This document shows, piece by piece, positions 44,628 through 53,084 of a stretch of DNA of 64,000 nucleotides. Every line of letters begins with the position of its first letter. The first letter of the stretch is position 1. The stretch comes from Synechococcus sp. WH 8109 (GTDB lineage Bacteria; Cyanobacteriota; Cyanobacteriia; PCC-6307; Cyanobiaceae), in the NCBI RefSeq assembly GCF_000161795.2, contig NZ_CP006882.1, positions 558,001-622,000 on the forward strand, in the 5' to 3' direction. The notes under the pieces were generated by a model. That model made no database searches and was not told the DNA's origin. It saw only the letters and a program-made list of their open reading frames with translations. Both the position numbers and the translations under genes were made by a program.

Positions 44628-44665
44628 CGATCTCTTCCGTGTGAGGAGGGCGTCTCAATTCCCTC
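44598..44665 (-). ncRNA. Candidate Yfr1-like small RNA downstream of rpoD
   Basis: On the minus strand a TATAAG box (44673-44678) is placed about 8 nt before a G at 44665. From there about 68 nt lead to a terminator. The sequence has a GAGGG/CCCTC pairing at its 5' end (44661-44665 with 44646-44650), then CTCCTCACAC, then a 12-nt spacer and a strong hairpin with a T-rich tail. Yfr1, a cyanobacterial regulator, is a 54-70 nt RNA with an unpaired ACUCCUCACAC and a terminator hairpin. Here the first base differs and the gene neighbours are not those I recall for Yfr1 (guaB-trxA). It may equally be the rpoD 3' untranslated region. Confidence 0.35.
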
Positions 44666-44760
44666 AAGCTCTCTTATAGGAGCGCTTCACTCCATTCAGC
44701 TAGGGGGAATGTACTTATGTATTACTCCCGTGACCATTTGGTGACGGGCCCAGTGCGGGC

Positions 44761-46137
44761 TTACTTGATGTATTCCTTGAGGACCCCATTGCGGTTGGGG
44801 TGGCGCAATTTGCGCAGGGCCTTGGCTTCGATCTGACGGATCCGTTCACGGGTCACATCAAAAATCTGACCAATTTCCTCGAGGGTCTTCATCCGCCCGT
44901 CGTCCAAGCCGTAGCGCAGGCGCAGCACATCGCGCTCGCGGGGGCTGAGGGTGGCCAAAACTCCTTCCAGGTCTTCACGAAGCAGGTTTTTGGCGACGTC
45001 CTGCTCGGGATTCTCGATGTCGGCTTCGATGAAATCGCCCAGGCGGGAATCCTCTTCCTTGCCGATGGGGGTCTCCAGGGAGATCGGCAGCTGGGCACTC
45101 TTGGCGATGAAGCGCAGTTTTTCGATGGTCATTTCCATCGATTCCGCGATTTCCTCTTCCGTTGGCTTGCGGCCGAATTCCTGGGAGAGAACCTTGGTGG
45201 TCTTCTTGATCCTGGAGATAGTTTCGTAGAGGTGGACTGGCAGGCGGATGGTGCGGCTCTGGTCGGCGATGGCGCGTGTGATGGCCTGGCGAATCCACCA
45301 TGTGGCGTAGGTGGAGAACTTGTAGCCCTTTTCGTGGTCGAACTTCTCGGCTGCACGAATCAGGCCAAGGCTTCCTTCCTGAATCAGGTCTTGGAAGCTC
45401 AGGCCCCGATTCATGTACTTCTTGGCAATCGAGACCACCAGGCGCAAGTTGGATTGCACCATTTTTTCCTTGGCCCGTCTGCCCAGCATCAAGCGCCGGC
45501 GGAAGCGGATGAGCGGCATTTCCACCAGGGCCGCCCACTCCTTGTTGTCGGGTTCCCGCCCGTTGTCGCTTTCAAATTGAGCGGCCAGTTCCTCGAGATA
45601 AAGAAGATCGGCAATTTTGCGGGCCAGTTCGATCTCTTCGTCGGGACGCAGCAGGCGGATCCGACCGATTTCCTGCAGATAAACCCGGATGGAGTCTTCG
45701 GTGTAAACGCCTTTGGGGCCGATCTTGATGCTGGCCAGGGCTTTTGCCTTGGCTTCCTTCTCAGCGGCTGCTGTTTTGGCTTTCTCCTCGGCGGTTGGTT
45801 TCGCTGCTGCTGCTTTGGCTGTTGATGCCTTGGTGGCGCTCTTCTTGGCGGTGGCTGCCTTCTTGGTTGTGGTGGACTTTTTCGTTGTGGTTTTGGTCTT
45901 GGTTGTTTTCGCTGCAGCCTTTTTGGTGGTTCCCGAAGCTTTGGCTTGATCTGCAGCGGCGAGAAGTTCGTCGGCTGCGGCGCTGAGGTCTTTGGCGCTC
46001 GCCTTGCTGGTTCGTCGGCGTGCAGGGGTTTTCTTGGCCTCTTCGTCGGAACCCTTGGCGACTTCCTTCACCTTGCCGTCAGCATTGGCCAGAAGAACGA
46101 TGTCCGGCTTGGCAGCTTTGGTGGCAGCAGGGGTCAT
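44761..46137 (-). CDS. rpoD: Principal RNA polymerase sigma factor (group 1, sigma-70)
   Basis: The 458-residue housekeeping sigma factor has region 1.2 ([16 protein letters not shown], about 148), region 2 ([58 protein letters not shown]), region 3, and region 4 ([40 protein letters not shown]). Before region 1.2, about residues 25-130 form a low-complexity stretch of Ala, Lys and Thr repeats (for example [17 protein letters not shown]), resembling a histone-tail-like linker. ATG 46137 is chosen; the longer frame to 46362 has a non-protein-like N-terminus. Confidence 0.97.
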   Translation of the reverse strand: MTPAATKAAKPDIVLLANADGKVKEVAKGSDEEAKKTPARRRTSKASAKDLSAAADELLAAADQAKASGTTKKAAAKTTKTKTTTKKSTTTKKAATAKKSATKASTAKAAAAKPTAEEKAKTAAAEKEAKAKALASIKIGPKGVYTEDSIRVYLQEIGRIRLLRPDEEIELARKIADLLYLEELAAQFESDNGREPDNKEWAALVEMPLIRFRRRLMLGRRAKEKMVQSNLRLVVSIAKKYMNRGLSFQDLIQEGSLGLIRAAEKFDHEKGYKFSTYATWWIRQAITRAIADQSRTIRLPVHLYETISRIKKTTKVLSQEFGRKPTEEEIAESMEMTIEKLRFIAKSAQLPISLETPIGKEEDSRLGDFIEADIENPEQDVAKNLLREDLEGVLATLSPRERDVLRLRYGLDDGRMKTLEEIGQIFDVTRERIRQIEAKALRKLRHPNRNGVLKEYIK

Positions 46138-46440
46138 GGTGTTAGTCGAAGTCGGATAAGGGGGAAAGCAACAGCGGCAGCAACGCATCAACGGCAATGG
46201 CCGAAACCAAGAACTTCCGCTCAAACGAAGAGAACGACGCAGCTTTCGCTGAGACGGAGTACATGGGCTGATGGTGGTGTCCGCGAGTCGACGAAACGCT
46301 TGGACTGATTGTGTCTGTGCTGTCCGGGGTGGTCTCAGACCGGTCAAAGTGGCAAGGAACAAGACCTTGACTTCAGACTCTGTGTCTTCCCTCTGGATCG
46401 AGCGCAGGGTTGGCAGAAACTGTCCAACCTGTCCACGTTA
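46138..46440. other. rpoD-priA divergent intergenic region, no gene seen
   Basis: This stretch of about 303 nt separates the starts of rpoD and priA. Frames crossing it (to 46362 leftward, from 46309 rightward) are only upstream extensions of those genes with unnatural composition. It should contain both promoters. A TTGACTT (46377-46383) could serve as a -35 element for priA, but no convincing -10 box follows at the right distance. I see no RNA gene or repeat. Confidence 0.5.
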
Positions 46441-48690
46441 ATGAAGTCTTCCGAAGTTTGCAAGGTCCTGTCGCATTCGCGGCGACGCGTTGAGGTCTGG
46501 CTGGAGGCTGGGCGGGAAGGACGCTCCTTCAGTTATGCCGCAGATCCCAGCATGGGATTGATGCCGGGAGATCTGGTGCGAGTGCGCCTCCGGGGTCGAG
46601 CCATGCATGGACTGGTGGTGGCGGAGCGGGAGTGGGCTGAGCAGGATCCTCAGGAGCTGCAACCGGTGGAATCGCTCCTGCAGCGAGCTGCTGTCGATTC
46701 GGATTGGTACAGCTGGCTGGAGCGGGTGGCGGACCGTTGCTATCTCAGTGTCTTCCGCACCTTGAAGGCGGCTCTGCCGTCGGGCTGGATTGGCCAGGCC
46801 GGCCAGCGTTCCCTGGCAGGCGGGCGTCAGATGTGGTGGATCCAGGCCCAGGTCCCTCCTGATGCTGTGGACCCACCCACCCCTCGTCAGCAGGAGCTTT
46901 TGGGTTGGTTGGAGGGCCAGGGGGAAGGCGCTTGGCAACGGGACCTGGTTGCCAGTGGGTTTGGGGCGCAATTGCTGCCGCCCCTGATCCGGCAGGGCTA
47001 CCTGGTGCGTGAGCAGCGTCGTTGTGAGGACAAGGTTTCCTCAGCTGGTTCTGGCCCCAAGGAGCTTCCCCAGGCCTTGACCGCTGAGCAGCAGGACGTG
47101 GTTAAGGCCTACCAACACCTTTCTCCGGGGAGAGGACTACTGCTTTGGGGAATCACCGGCTCCGGCAAGACCGAGGTGTACCTCCAACTGGCTGCACAGG
47201 AGCTGGAGCGGGGCCGGCACGTCCTGCTGCTCACCCCCGAGATCGGATTGATCCCCCAACTCGTTGACCGTTGCCGCAAACGCTTCGGCTCGCGCGTCGT
47301 GGAATACCACAGCGGTTGTGGTGACGCCGAACGGGTTCGAACCTGGCGCCGCTGTCTTGCTGCCGAACAGGCGTTGGTGGTGGTGGGAACCCGCTCCGCT
47401 GTGTTCGTGCCTTTGAAGCCGCTGGGGCTGGTCGTTCTGGATGAGGAGCACGACAGCTCTTACAAGCAAGACGCACCCATGCCCTGTTATCACGCCCGGG
47501 ACCTGGCTTTGGACCGGGTTGTGATGCAACAGGCACGGCTTGTGCTGGGTAGCGCTACGCCGTCGCTCGAGAGCTGGATTCAATCGGGCCCGGAAGGTGC
47601 CTTGACCTTGGTGCGCCTGACCGAGCGGATTTCCCGGCAGTCCCTACCTCCTGTGCATGTGATCGACATGCGCCATGAGCTGGCCGAAGGACATAAGCGT
47701 CTGGTCAGTCGCGCCTTGATGGATCGTCTTGCGGCGCTGCCGGAGCAGGGCGAACAGGCAGTGGTTTTGGTGCCTCGTCGTGGGTACAGCCCCTTTTTGA
47801 GCTGCCGCAGCTGCGGCGAGGTGGTGATGTGCCCCCACTGTGATGTGGCGCTCACCGTTCACCGCGGTCAGGCCGGACGTCAGTGGCTGCGCTGCCATTG
47901 GTGTGACCATCGTGAAGACCTGGAGAACCGTTGCAGTCACTGTGGTTCCACGGCTTTCAAACCCTTTGGGGCTGGGACGCAGAAGGTGTTGGAACTGCTC
48001 TCTCAGGAGCTCGAAGGCCTTCGTTTGCTCCGCTTTGACCGCGATTCCACCGGGGGGCGTGATGGCCATCGACGCCTGTTGGACCGTTTTGCTGCCGGAG
48101 AAGCCGACGTCTTGATCGGCACGCAGATGCTGGCCAAGGGCATGGATCTGCCGCGGGTCACCCTGGCGGCAGTGCTCGCGGCGGATGGGCTTCTGCATCG
48201 CCCCGATCTCCGCGCAGGAGAGCAGGCCCTGCAGTTGCTGTTGCAGTTGGCGGGCCGTGCCGGGCGGGGTGAGCGACCGGGGCAGGTGTTGGTGCAGACC
48301 TACACCCCAGAGCACCCGGTGATTCAACACCTGGTGGATGGTCGGTATGAAGCGTTCCTATCCCAGGAAGTGGCCCTCCGCAAGGAAGCTGGTCTGGTGC
48401 CCTTCAGTCGCGCCTGTTTGCTGCGACTATCTGGAGATTCCGCTAGCAAAACAGCAACGGCTGCAGCGGTGCTGGCGGAGCGAATCCGGCCGATTTGTCA
48501 GCGCCAGAGCTGGTGGTTGTTGGGTCCTGCTCCGGCACCTGTGGCCCGGGTTGCTGGCCGAAGCCGATGGCAGCTGTTGTTGCATGGTCCGGTCGGCTCT
48601 CCGCTGCCTCTGCCTCCAGGGCAGGCCCTTTGGGATGGCTTGCCCAAGGGTGTGGCACTAACTGTGGATCCCGACCCGCAGCAGCTTTGA
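46441..48690 (+). CDS. priA: Primosomal protein N' (PriA helicase)
   Basis: PriA reloads the replication fork after stalling. The 749-residue product has the N-terminal DNA-binding domain (about 1-170), Walker A GITGSGKTEVYLQLA (about 238), LVVLDEEHDSSYKQD (DEAH-type box, about 335-349), the zinc-binding Cys pairs CRSCGEVVMCPHC and CHWCDH and CSHCGS (about 458-505), and helicase motif VI-like QLAGRAGRGERPGQVLVQTY (about 602). ATG 46441 fits the family; the longer frame to 46309 is rejected. The stop abuts the DUF3153 gene stop as TGATCA. Confidence 0.96.
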   Translation: MKSSEVCKVLSHSRRRVEVWLEAGREGRSFSYAADPSMGLMPGDLVRVRLRGRAMHGLVVAEREWAEQDPQELQPVESLLQRAAVDSDWYSWLERVADRCYLSVFRTLKAALPSGWIGQAGQRSLAGGRQMWWIQAQVPPDAVDPPTPRQQELLGWLEGQGEGAWQRDLVASGFGAQLLPPLIRQGYLVREQRRCEDKVSSAGSGPKELPQALTAEQQDVVKAYQHLSPGRGLLLWGITGSGKTEVYLQLAAQELERGRHVLLLTPEIGLIPQLVDRCRKRFGSRVVEYHSGCGDAERVRTWRRCLAAEQALVVVGTRSAVFVPLKPLGLVVLDEEHDSSYKQDAPMPCYHARDLALDRVVMQQARLVLGSATPSLESWIQSGPEGALTLVRLTERISRQSLPPVHVIDMRHELAEGHKRLVSRALMDRLAALPEQGEQAVVLVPRRGYSPFLSCRSCGEVVMCPHCDVALTVHRGQAGRQWLRCHWCDHREDLENRCSHCGSTAFKPFGAGTQKVLELLSQELEGLRLLRFDRDSTGGRDGHRRLLDRFAAGEADVLIGTQMLAKGMDLPRVTLAAVLAADGLLHRPDLRAGEQALQLLLQLAGRAGRGERPGQVLVQTYTPEHPVIQHLVDGRYEAFLSQEVALRKEAGLVPFSRACLLRLSGDSASKTATAAAVLAERIRPICQRQSWWLLGPAPAPVARVAGRSRWQLLLHGPVGSPLPLPPGQALWDGLPKGVALTVDPDPQQL

Positions 48691-49749
48691 TCAGGAGGGC
48701 AGTTCCGGGAAGCCAAAGCCCAGCTTCCGCCGCACCACCTGCAGCACCATGCTGCTGATCAGCAGCATCAGGATCACCACTCCCCCAAGGCCAAGCGGAT
48801 TCCAGCGCCAGCCCTGCCAGCTGACTTCGGTGGTGGTGCCGGAAAGAGCCTTGCGCTTCACCCGCCCGTGGTTGAGGCTCAGATGAACGTCGAGCCCAGG
48901 GATCTCGGGGAGATCGCTGAGGTCCACCATCAGCTGCACGTGCTGCTGCACCCCCAGCAGCCAGTTGCGTTCTTCGAGCTTGAGCGTCGGTGCCGGGAGT
49001 GAGACTCCAGCCGCACGACCAGCCACGGCAACCACCGCCGCCATCTGTTGCGCCAGCTCGTGCGATGAGGCAACACGGCTGCTGATCTGTTGGCGTCCTG
49101 GGCCTGTTTGTTCGATCTTCACCCCGGGCACCTCCCGTTGCAGGTCTCGCCCAAATTGCTCCTGCCAGGGCAGCGGGCGTTCCTGGGTGCTCCGCACGTC
49201 CCAGGTGAGGGCCAGTCGATCCGGGCCGCGAACGTCAAGATCAGCGTCGATTCGGACGCAACCACTCAGCAACAGCGTGATCCCCAGCAGAACCGCCATC
49301 ACCAGTACGGCGAAACCCGCCGCCGGTGAACGCGTTGGCCCCGTGGGTGGTGGGGGCGGGGGCTCTGGGCGCCGCGACCGCCGCCGTCGCATGGTGGAGG
49401 TCTGCCCGCTGCCGGAGCCATTCAGCTCCAGTTGCGGCATCCGCATCGACCAGCGTTCCGGACGATCCAGGCTTGGGGCTTCAAGAACCCCGAGCAGTTG
49501 TTTGGCTTGCTGGCGCAACTTGGGATTGCGGCAGCGACTCAACAGCCTGCATGTGGCGATGGCTTTGTCGTCCTGCCCCTGGCCCATCCAGGCGGTGATC
49601 ATCAGGAGCCGAAGGCCCGGCCCCTCCGGACTATTGAGCGGGTGTTGCTCCACTAGGGGGAGAAGCAGCTCCAGGCCCTGGCCATAGTCCCCGCGCTCCA
49701 GGGCTGCCTCCGCTTCAGAGAGGTCCAGTGCTGCGTCCTGCTCGCTCAC
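48691..49749 (-). CDS. DUF3153 family membrane protein
   Basis: The product is 352 residues with three parts. The N-terminal 100 residues look like TPR-type helical repeats (AALERGDYGQGLELLLPLVE). A proline/arginine-rich linker (RRRRSRRPEPPPPPPTGP, about 120-137) follows. The C-terminal DUF3153 lipoprotein-like domain starts at a hydrophobic segment with a lipobox-like LLSGC (about 160-164) and ends with one membrane helix (about 323-340). The function is unknown. The start is GTG 49749, three nt after the argB stop, making a DUF2854-argB-DUF3153 operon. It is convergent with priA. Confidence 0.82.
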   Translation of the reverse strand: MSEQDAALDLSEAEAALERGDYGQGLELLLPLVEQHPLNSPEGPGLRLLMITAWMGQGQDDKAIATCRLLSRCRNPKLRQQAKQLLGVLEAPSLDRPERWSMRMPQLELNGSGSGQTSTMRRRRSRRPEPPPPPPTGPTRSPAAGFAVLVMAVLLGITLLLSGCVRIDADLDVRGPDRLALTWDVRSTQERPLPWQEQFGRDLQREVPGVKIEQTGPGRQQISSRVASSHELAQQMAAVVAVAGRAAGVSLPAPTLKLEERNWLLGVQQHVQLMVDLSDLPEIPGLDVHLSLNHGRVKRKALSGTTTEVSWQGWRWNPLGLGGVVILMLLISSMVLQVVRRKLGFGFPELPS

Positions 49750-49752
49750 CCT

Positions 49753-50634
49753 CTAGCCGCGTCCCACCACCATGGTGCCGATGCCGGCGTCGGTGAAGAC
49801 TTCGAGCAAGAGGGCATGGGGAACCCTGCCATCAATGATGTGGGCGGCTGAAACGCCCTGAGCCAGGGCGCGGATGCAACATTCTGTTTTGGGGGTCATG
49901 CCCCCCGCGACCACGCCGTCTCCGATCAGTTGTCGCGCCTCCGAGAGGCGCAGTTTGCGGATCAGCGAGTCGGGGTCATCGCGATCTTCAAGGATGCCGG
50001 GGGTGTCGGTCAGCAGTATCAGTTTTTCGGCTTCCAGGGCCGCCGCCAGCTCTCCCGCCACCGTGTCGGCATTGATGTTGTGGGCTCGCCCGTCATCGGG
50101 GGTTGCGGCAACGCTGGAAATGACGGGCACATACCCCTTCTCCAGCAGCGGTTCGAGCACATCGGGGTTGACGCGGGCAACATCCCCCACCAGCCCATGG
50201 CTGCCATTCCCCCAGGGGCGTGCTTCCACAAGACTGCCGTCACTTCCGCTCAAGCCAACCGCACGGGTGCCGAGCTGATTGAGGCCATTCACGATCTGCT
50301 TGTTGACGCGGCCCACCAGCACCATCTCCACCACGTCCATGGTGTCGGCGTCGGTGACGCGCAGTCCGTCGCGGAATTCGGCGGGGATTTCCAGGCGTTG
50401 AAGCCACTGGTTGATTTCGGGCCCGCCGCCATGAACCACCACGGGTTGGACGCCGACGCAGGCCAGCAAAGCCAGGTCGCGAAAGACGGCAGCCCGCAGC
50501 TTGGCATGGGCCATGGCGGCCCCGCCGTACTTAATCACGATGCGCCGACCGGCGAAGCGCTGGATGTAGGGGAGGGCTTCGCTGAGCACCGACACCCTGA
50601 GGGCGTCATCGTTGTTCTGAGTGGATTGGGCCAT
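49753..50634 (-). CDS. argB: Acetylglutamate kinase
   Basis: ArgB phosphorylates N-acetylglutamate in arginine synthesis; in cyanobacteria it is the target of the PII signalling protein. The 293-residue product has [14 protein letters not shown] (about 30-43), [10 protein letters not shown] (about 67-76), [20 protein letters not shown] (about 181-200) and LLTDTPGIL (about 201). An N-terminal helix ([11 protein letters not shown]) as in arginine-regulated, PII-binding hexameric enzymes is present. It lies 3 nt after DUF2854 and 3 nt before DUF3153. Confidence 0.96.
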   Translation of the reverse strand: MAQSTQNNDDALRVSVLSEALPYIQRFAGRRIVIKYGGAAMAHAKLRAAVFRDLALLACVGVQPVVVHGGGPEINQWLQRLEIPAEFRDGLRVTDADTMDVVEMVLVGRVNKQIVNGLNQLGTRAVGLSGSDGSLVEARPWGNGSHGLVGDVARVNPDVLEPLLEKGYVPVISSVAATPDDGRAHNINADTVAGELAAALEAEKLILLTDTPGILEDRDDPDSLIRKLRLSEARQLIGDGVVAGGMTPKTECCIRALAQGVSAAHIIDGRVPHALLLEVFTDAGIGTMVVGRG

Positions 50635-50637
50635 GGC

Positions 50638-51180
50638 TTAGGCCTCACCGGCCGGAAGCAGAACAACGTCCAGCCGTTGTTCATCTAGTTCCTTGAGTTC
50701 CGCTCGCATCCCCTTGGCGAAGAAGCGCCCCAGCCGCTCCTGCCGCTCTTGCCAGCGTTCGAGGGGAACGGCTCCCAGCAGGAAACGCATCCGCAGGCCA
50801 TAGCCATTGTCGGAATGCAGCTCTTCGATCTCTTCCAACTGCGGTGGGGTGTCTTCATCCCAGAGTTTGAGCGCTTCCAGCGACGACTCCAGGTGGGCTT
50901 TCTGGCCGTAGCGCCAGCGCGTCACATCGCCGAGCAATTTGCCCAGTTCTGGGGGCGCAGCTTCGCGTTCCTTCTGAAAAGTCTTGATCGGTGTCACCCG
51001 GATTGCTGGTGGCAGCTCCGACGATTTCAGGGCCAGCCCCCCCAATAAGATCGGGATTCCGTAGAAAATCGTGGGCAGGCTGAGGTTGGCGCTTCCGGTG
51101 GCGTAAGCGGTGGCACCCACCACGGTCAGCACGCCTCCGGCGATGGTGACGAGGCTGCCTGGGGAGAAGAAATCCTTCAT
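50638..51180 (-). CDS. DUF2854 family protein
   Basis: The product is 180 residues with two N-terminal hydrophobic segments (SLVTIAGGVLTVVGATAYAT, LPTIFYGIPILLGGLALKSS) followed by a soluble, charged domain (TRWRYGQKAHLESSLEALKL, RFLLGAVPLERWQERQERLG). I place it in DUF2854, found in cyanobacteria and chloroplasts. Function unknown. ATG 51180 heads an operon with argB (3-nt gap). It is divergent from the small gene at 51250. Confidence 0.85.
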   Translation of the reverse strand: MKDFFSPGSLVTIAGGVLTVVGATAYATGSANLSLPTIFYGIPILLGGLALKSSELPPAIRVTPIKTFQKEREAAPPELGKLLGDVTRWRYGQKAHLESSLEALKLWDEDTPPQLEEIEELHSDNGYGLRMRFLLGAVPLERWQERQERLGRFFAKGMRAELKELDEQRLDVVLLPAGEA

Positions 51181-51249
51181 GAAGGCCTTGGCTTGATCGT
51201 CATTTTGACCTCTAGGCCATCAGGATGGTGATCCACTGCCTCGAGCTAG

Positions 51250-51438
51250 ATGCCTGATCCATCGTCGTCCGGCATGGATGATCTGCTCCAGCAGCTCGAC
51301 CGTGATCGCAGCTGGTTGCTGCAGCAGATTGACGGGGGTCGCTGGCCCGAGCTGCGGCTGGATCTTGCCGCCCTTGAACGGGAACTCGGGCAACTAATCA
51401 CCCGAGCTTCAGAGCTGCAGGACGAAGCGGGTCGTTAA
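51250..51438 (+). CDS. Small conserved hypothetical protein
   Basis: This is a 62-residue helical protein with a coiled-coil-like pattern (DDLLQQLDRDRSWLLQQIDG, LRLDLAALERELGQLITRAS). ATG 51250 lies in a 69-nt gap from the divergent DUF2854 gene, and the stop is 29 nt before the ssb end. No function is recognised. Confidence 0.72.
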   Translation: MPDPSSSGMDDLLQQLDRDRSWLLQQIDGGRWPELRLDLAALERELGQLITRASELQDEAGR

Positions 51439-51467
51439 GCGGCTACGAATCGTGCGTGTCCGGTGAT

Positions 51468-51926
51468 TCAGAAGGGGATGTCGTCGGTGTCGGGCACGAG
51501 AGGCGCAGCATTCCAGCTGGCAGGTTCAGGCTCTTTTGCCACCTTGGTCGGCGCAGCCGCGGGGGCCTGGCGGCTGGGGGCCGGGGCTGAGGGGTTGCCG
51601 GAAGGAGCTGCACCCGTGGCTGCCGCGCCGATCGGATGAAGCCGAGCCAGGGTGAATTCAGCCCGTTTTTCCTTCATGCCATCGCCCCGGGGCATGGTGT
51701 TCATCCGCAGCCGTCCTTCGATCAGCAGCCGCTGCCCGGTCTGCACACGGTTCTGCAGTTCCTGGGCCAGGTTGCCCCAGCCCACCACTTTCAATTCACC
51801 TGGCGGATCACCCTCCCGAAGGGGGTCAAAGCGCACGGCCATCTCCGCAATGGGAGTCTGGTTGTCCTGGGTGTATCGAACCGTCGGTGCGTCGATCACC
51901 TCCACTTCGAGCACGCAATGGTTCAT
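51468..51926 (-). CDS. ssb: Single-stranded DNA-binding protein
   Basis: SSB coats single-stranded DNA in replication and repair. The 152-residue product has an OB-fold N-terminal part (NHCVLEVEVIDAPTVRYTQD, AEMAVRFDP, LKVVGWGNLAQELQNRVQTG, IEGRLRMNTM), then an Ala/Pro-rich linker and an acidic tip ending DTDDIPF. It resembles the short cyanobacterial SSB forms. ATG 51926 was chosen; the open frame upstream to 52124 overlaps cobK on the other strand. Confidence 0.93.
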   Translation of the reverse strand: MNHCVLEVEVIDAPTVRYTQDNQTPIAEMAVRFDPLREGDPPGELKVVGWGNLAQELQNRVQTGQRLLIEGRLRMNTMPRGDGMKEKRAEFTLARLHPIGAAATGAAPSGNPSAPAPSRQAPAAAPTKVAKEPEPASWNAAPLVPDTDDIPF

Positions 51927-51955
51927 GGCTTCAGCTGGTGTCGGCGCACATCCTG

Positions 51956-52747
51956 ATGCAAGGCCCCGCGAATGACCAGCGTCGCGTCCTGCTGCTGGCT
52001 GGAACCGGTGATGGGCCGCGCTTGGTGAAGGAGCTCTCCCGCCGCAATTGGCGTGTGAGCGTGAGTGTGGTGACGGCAACTGCAGCGAAGGCCTACGCGG
52101 GATTGCCTGTGGAGCGCATCTCAATTGGTGCTCTGCTGGGCATTGGCGGAATCAAGGCAGCTCTTCATCAGGCCGGCCCTTTCCGTTGGGTGGTGGATGC
52201 CACGCATCCTTTTGCGGCTCGAATCAGCCATGACCTAGTCACGGCCTGTGCGGATCTCGGCCAACCGCTGCTGCGTTATGAGCGTCTCCTTGAACCGCTG
52301 GGAGCGGCCTCTCTCCTGGCTGATGCCGATGCATTGGCGGCCCAATCACTCCAGGGCCAACGCCTGTTGCTGGCCATTGGAGGTCGTCATTTACCGGCCT
52401 TGACTGCTGCTGTGCGCCGCGCCGGAGCCATCCCCTATGGCCGTGCGCTTCCGGCTGTCGATGGATTGCGCGCAGCCTTGCGGGCAGGTCTGCCCCCGGA
52501 TCACCTGGCCGTGGTGCGCCCTCTGCAAGGGGAGGTGCTGGGGGCGATCGAGCGGTCTCTTTGCCGTCGCTGGGGCATTGGGGTGGTGCTCTGCCGCCAG
52601 TCCGGTGGTGTGACGGAACAGCTCTGGCATCAACTCACCACAGATCTCGGGCTGAGCTTGCTGCTGTTGCAGCGTCCCTCCCCCCCCGACGGGATGGATT
52701 GTGTCGAGGATGTCTGCAGCCTGATGAATCGGCTTGAGCGTGATTGA
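51956..52747 (+). CDS. cobK: Precorrin-6A reductase (CobK/CbiJ)
   Basis: CobK reduces the macrocycle of precorrin-6A in cobalamin synthesis. The 263-residue product has LLLAGTGDGPRLVKEL (about 12-27), the family motif VDATHPFAARIS (about 80-91), RYERLLEP (about 106) and LLAIGGRHLPAL (about 137). cobM lies 49 kb away. ATG 51956 sits 29 nt from the divergent ssb start. The 3' end overlaps cutA by 8 nt (GTG 52740), implying coupled translation. Confidence 0.92.
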   Translation: MQGPANDQRRVLLLAGTGDGPRLVKELSRRNWRVSVSVVTATAAKAYAGLPVERISIGALLGIGGIKAALHQAGPFRWVVDATHPFAARISHDLVTACADLGQPLLRYERLLEPLGAASLLADADALAAQSLQGQRLLLAIGGRHLPALTAAVRRAGAIPYGRALPAVDGLRAALRAGLPPDHLAVVRPLQGEVLGAIERSLCRRWGIGVVLCRQSGGVTEQLWHQLTTDLGLSLLLLQRPSPPDGMDCVEDVCSLMNRLERD

Positions 52748-53084
52748 AGCGAGTGGGCTCGTGCTGGCCCTCACCACGGAAGCGAATGCTGAGCGCGCCC
52801 AAGAGCTGGCAGAGGCCTTGCTGGAGCTCCATCTCGTGGCCTGTGTGTCCATCCACCCCGTTCAGTCGTTTTATCACTGGGAGGGGGTGTTGCAGGCGTC
52901 CCATGAGGTCCAACTGCTGATGAAGACCTCGGCTCAGCATGTGGACGCCCTGCGCTCGGCCGTCTCAGAGCTGCACAGCTACGACACCCCCGAGTGGTTG
53001 TGCTGGCCGGTGACGGGATCATCGGCCTATGCGGCCTGGGCAATCGCTGAGCTCAGTTCAGATGCGTCTCCGCCAGCAGCTTGA
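52740..53084 (+). CDS. cutA: CutA divalent-cation tolerance protein
   Basis: CutA is a small trimeric protein of uncertain role, originally linked to copper tolerance. The 114-residue product has AQELAEALLELHLVACVSIH (about 20-39), the conserved YHWEGVLQASHEVQLLMKTS (about 47-66) and SYDTPEWLCWPVTGSSAYAA (about 81-100). GTG 52740 overlaps the cobK stop; TTG 52734 is possible. The 3' end overlaps the PfkB gene by 32 nt on the other strand. Confidence 0.93.
   Translation: MIEASGLVLALTTEANAERAQELAEALLELHLVACVSIHPVQSFYHWEGVLQASHEVQLLMKTSAQHVDALRSAVSELHSYDTPEWLCWPVTGSSAYAAWAIAELSSDASPPAA

Noticed and set aside
44800-45825. 341-codon plus-strand frame opposite rpoD
   Set aside because: It is a shadow on the complement of a conserved sigma factor gene. 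Its hydrophobic C-terminal run is the antisense of the Lys/Ala-rich tail.
46138-46362. 75-codon N-terminal extension of rpoD
   Set aside because: It is rich in Cys, Arg and Pro with no resemblance to sigma factors. ATG 46137 is a better start.
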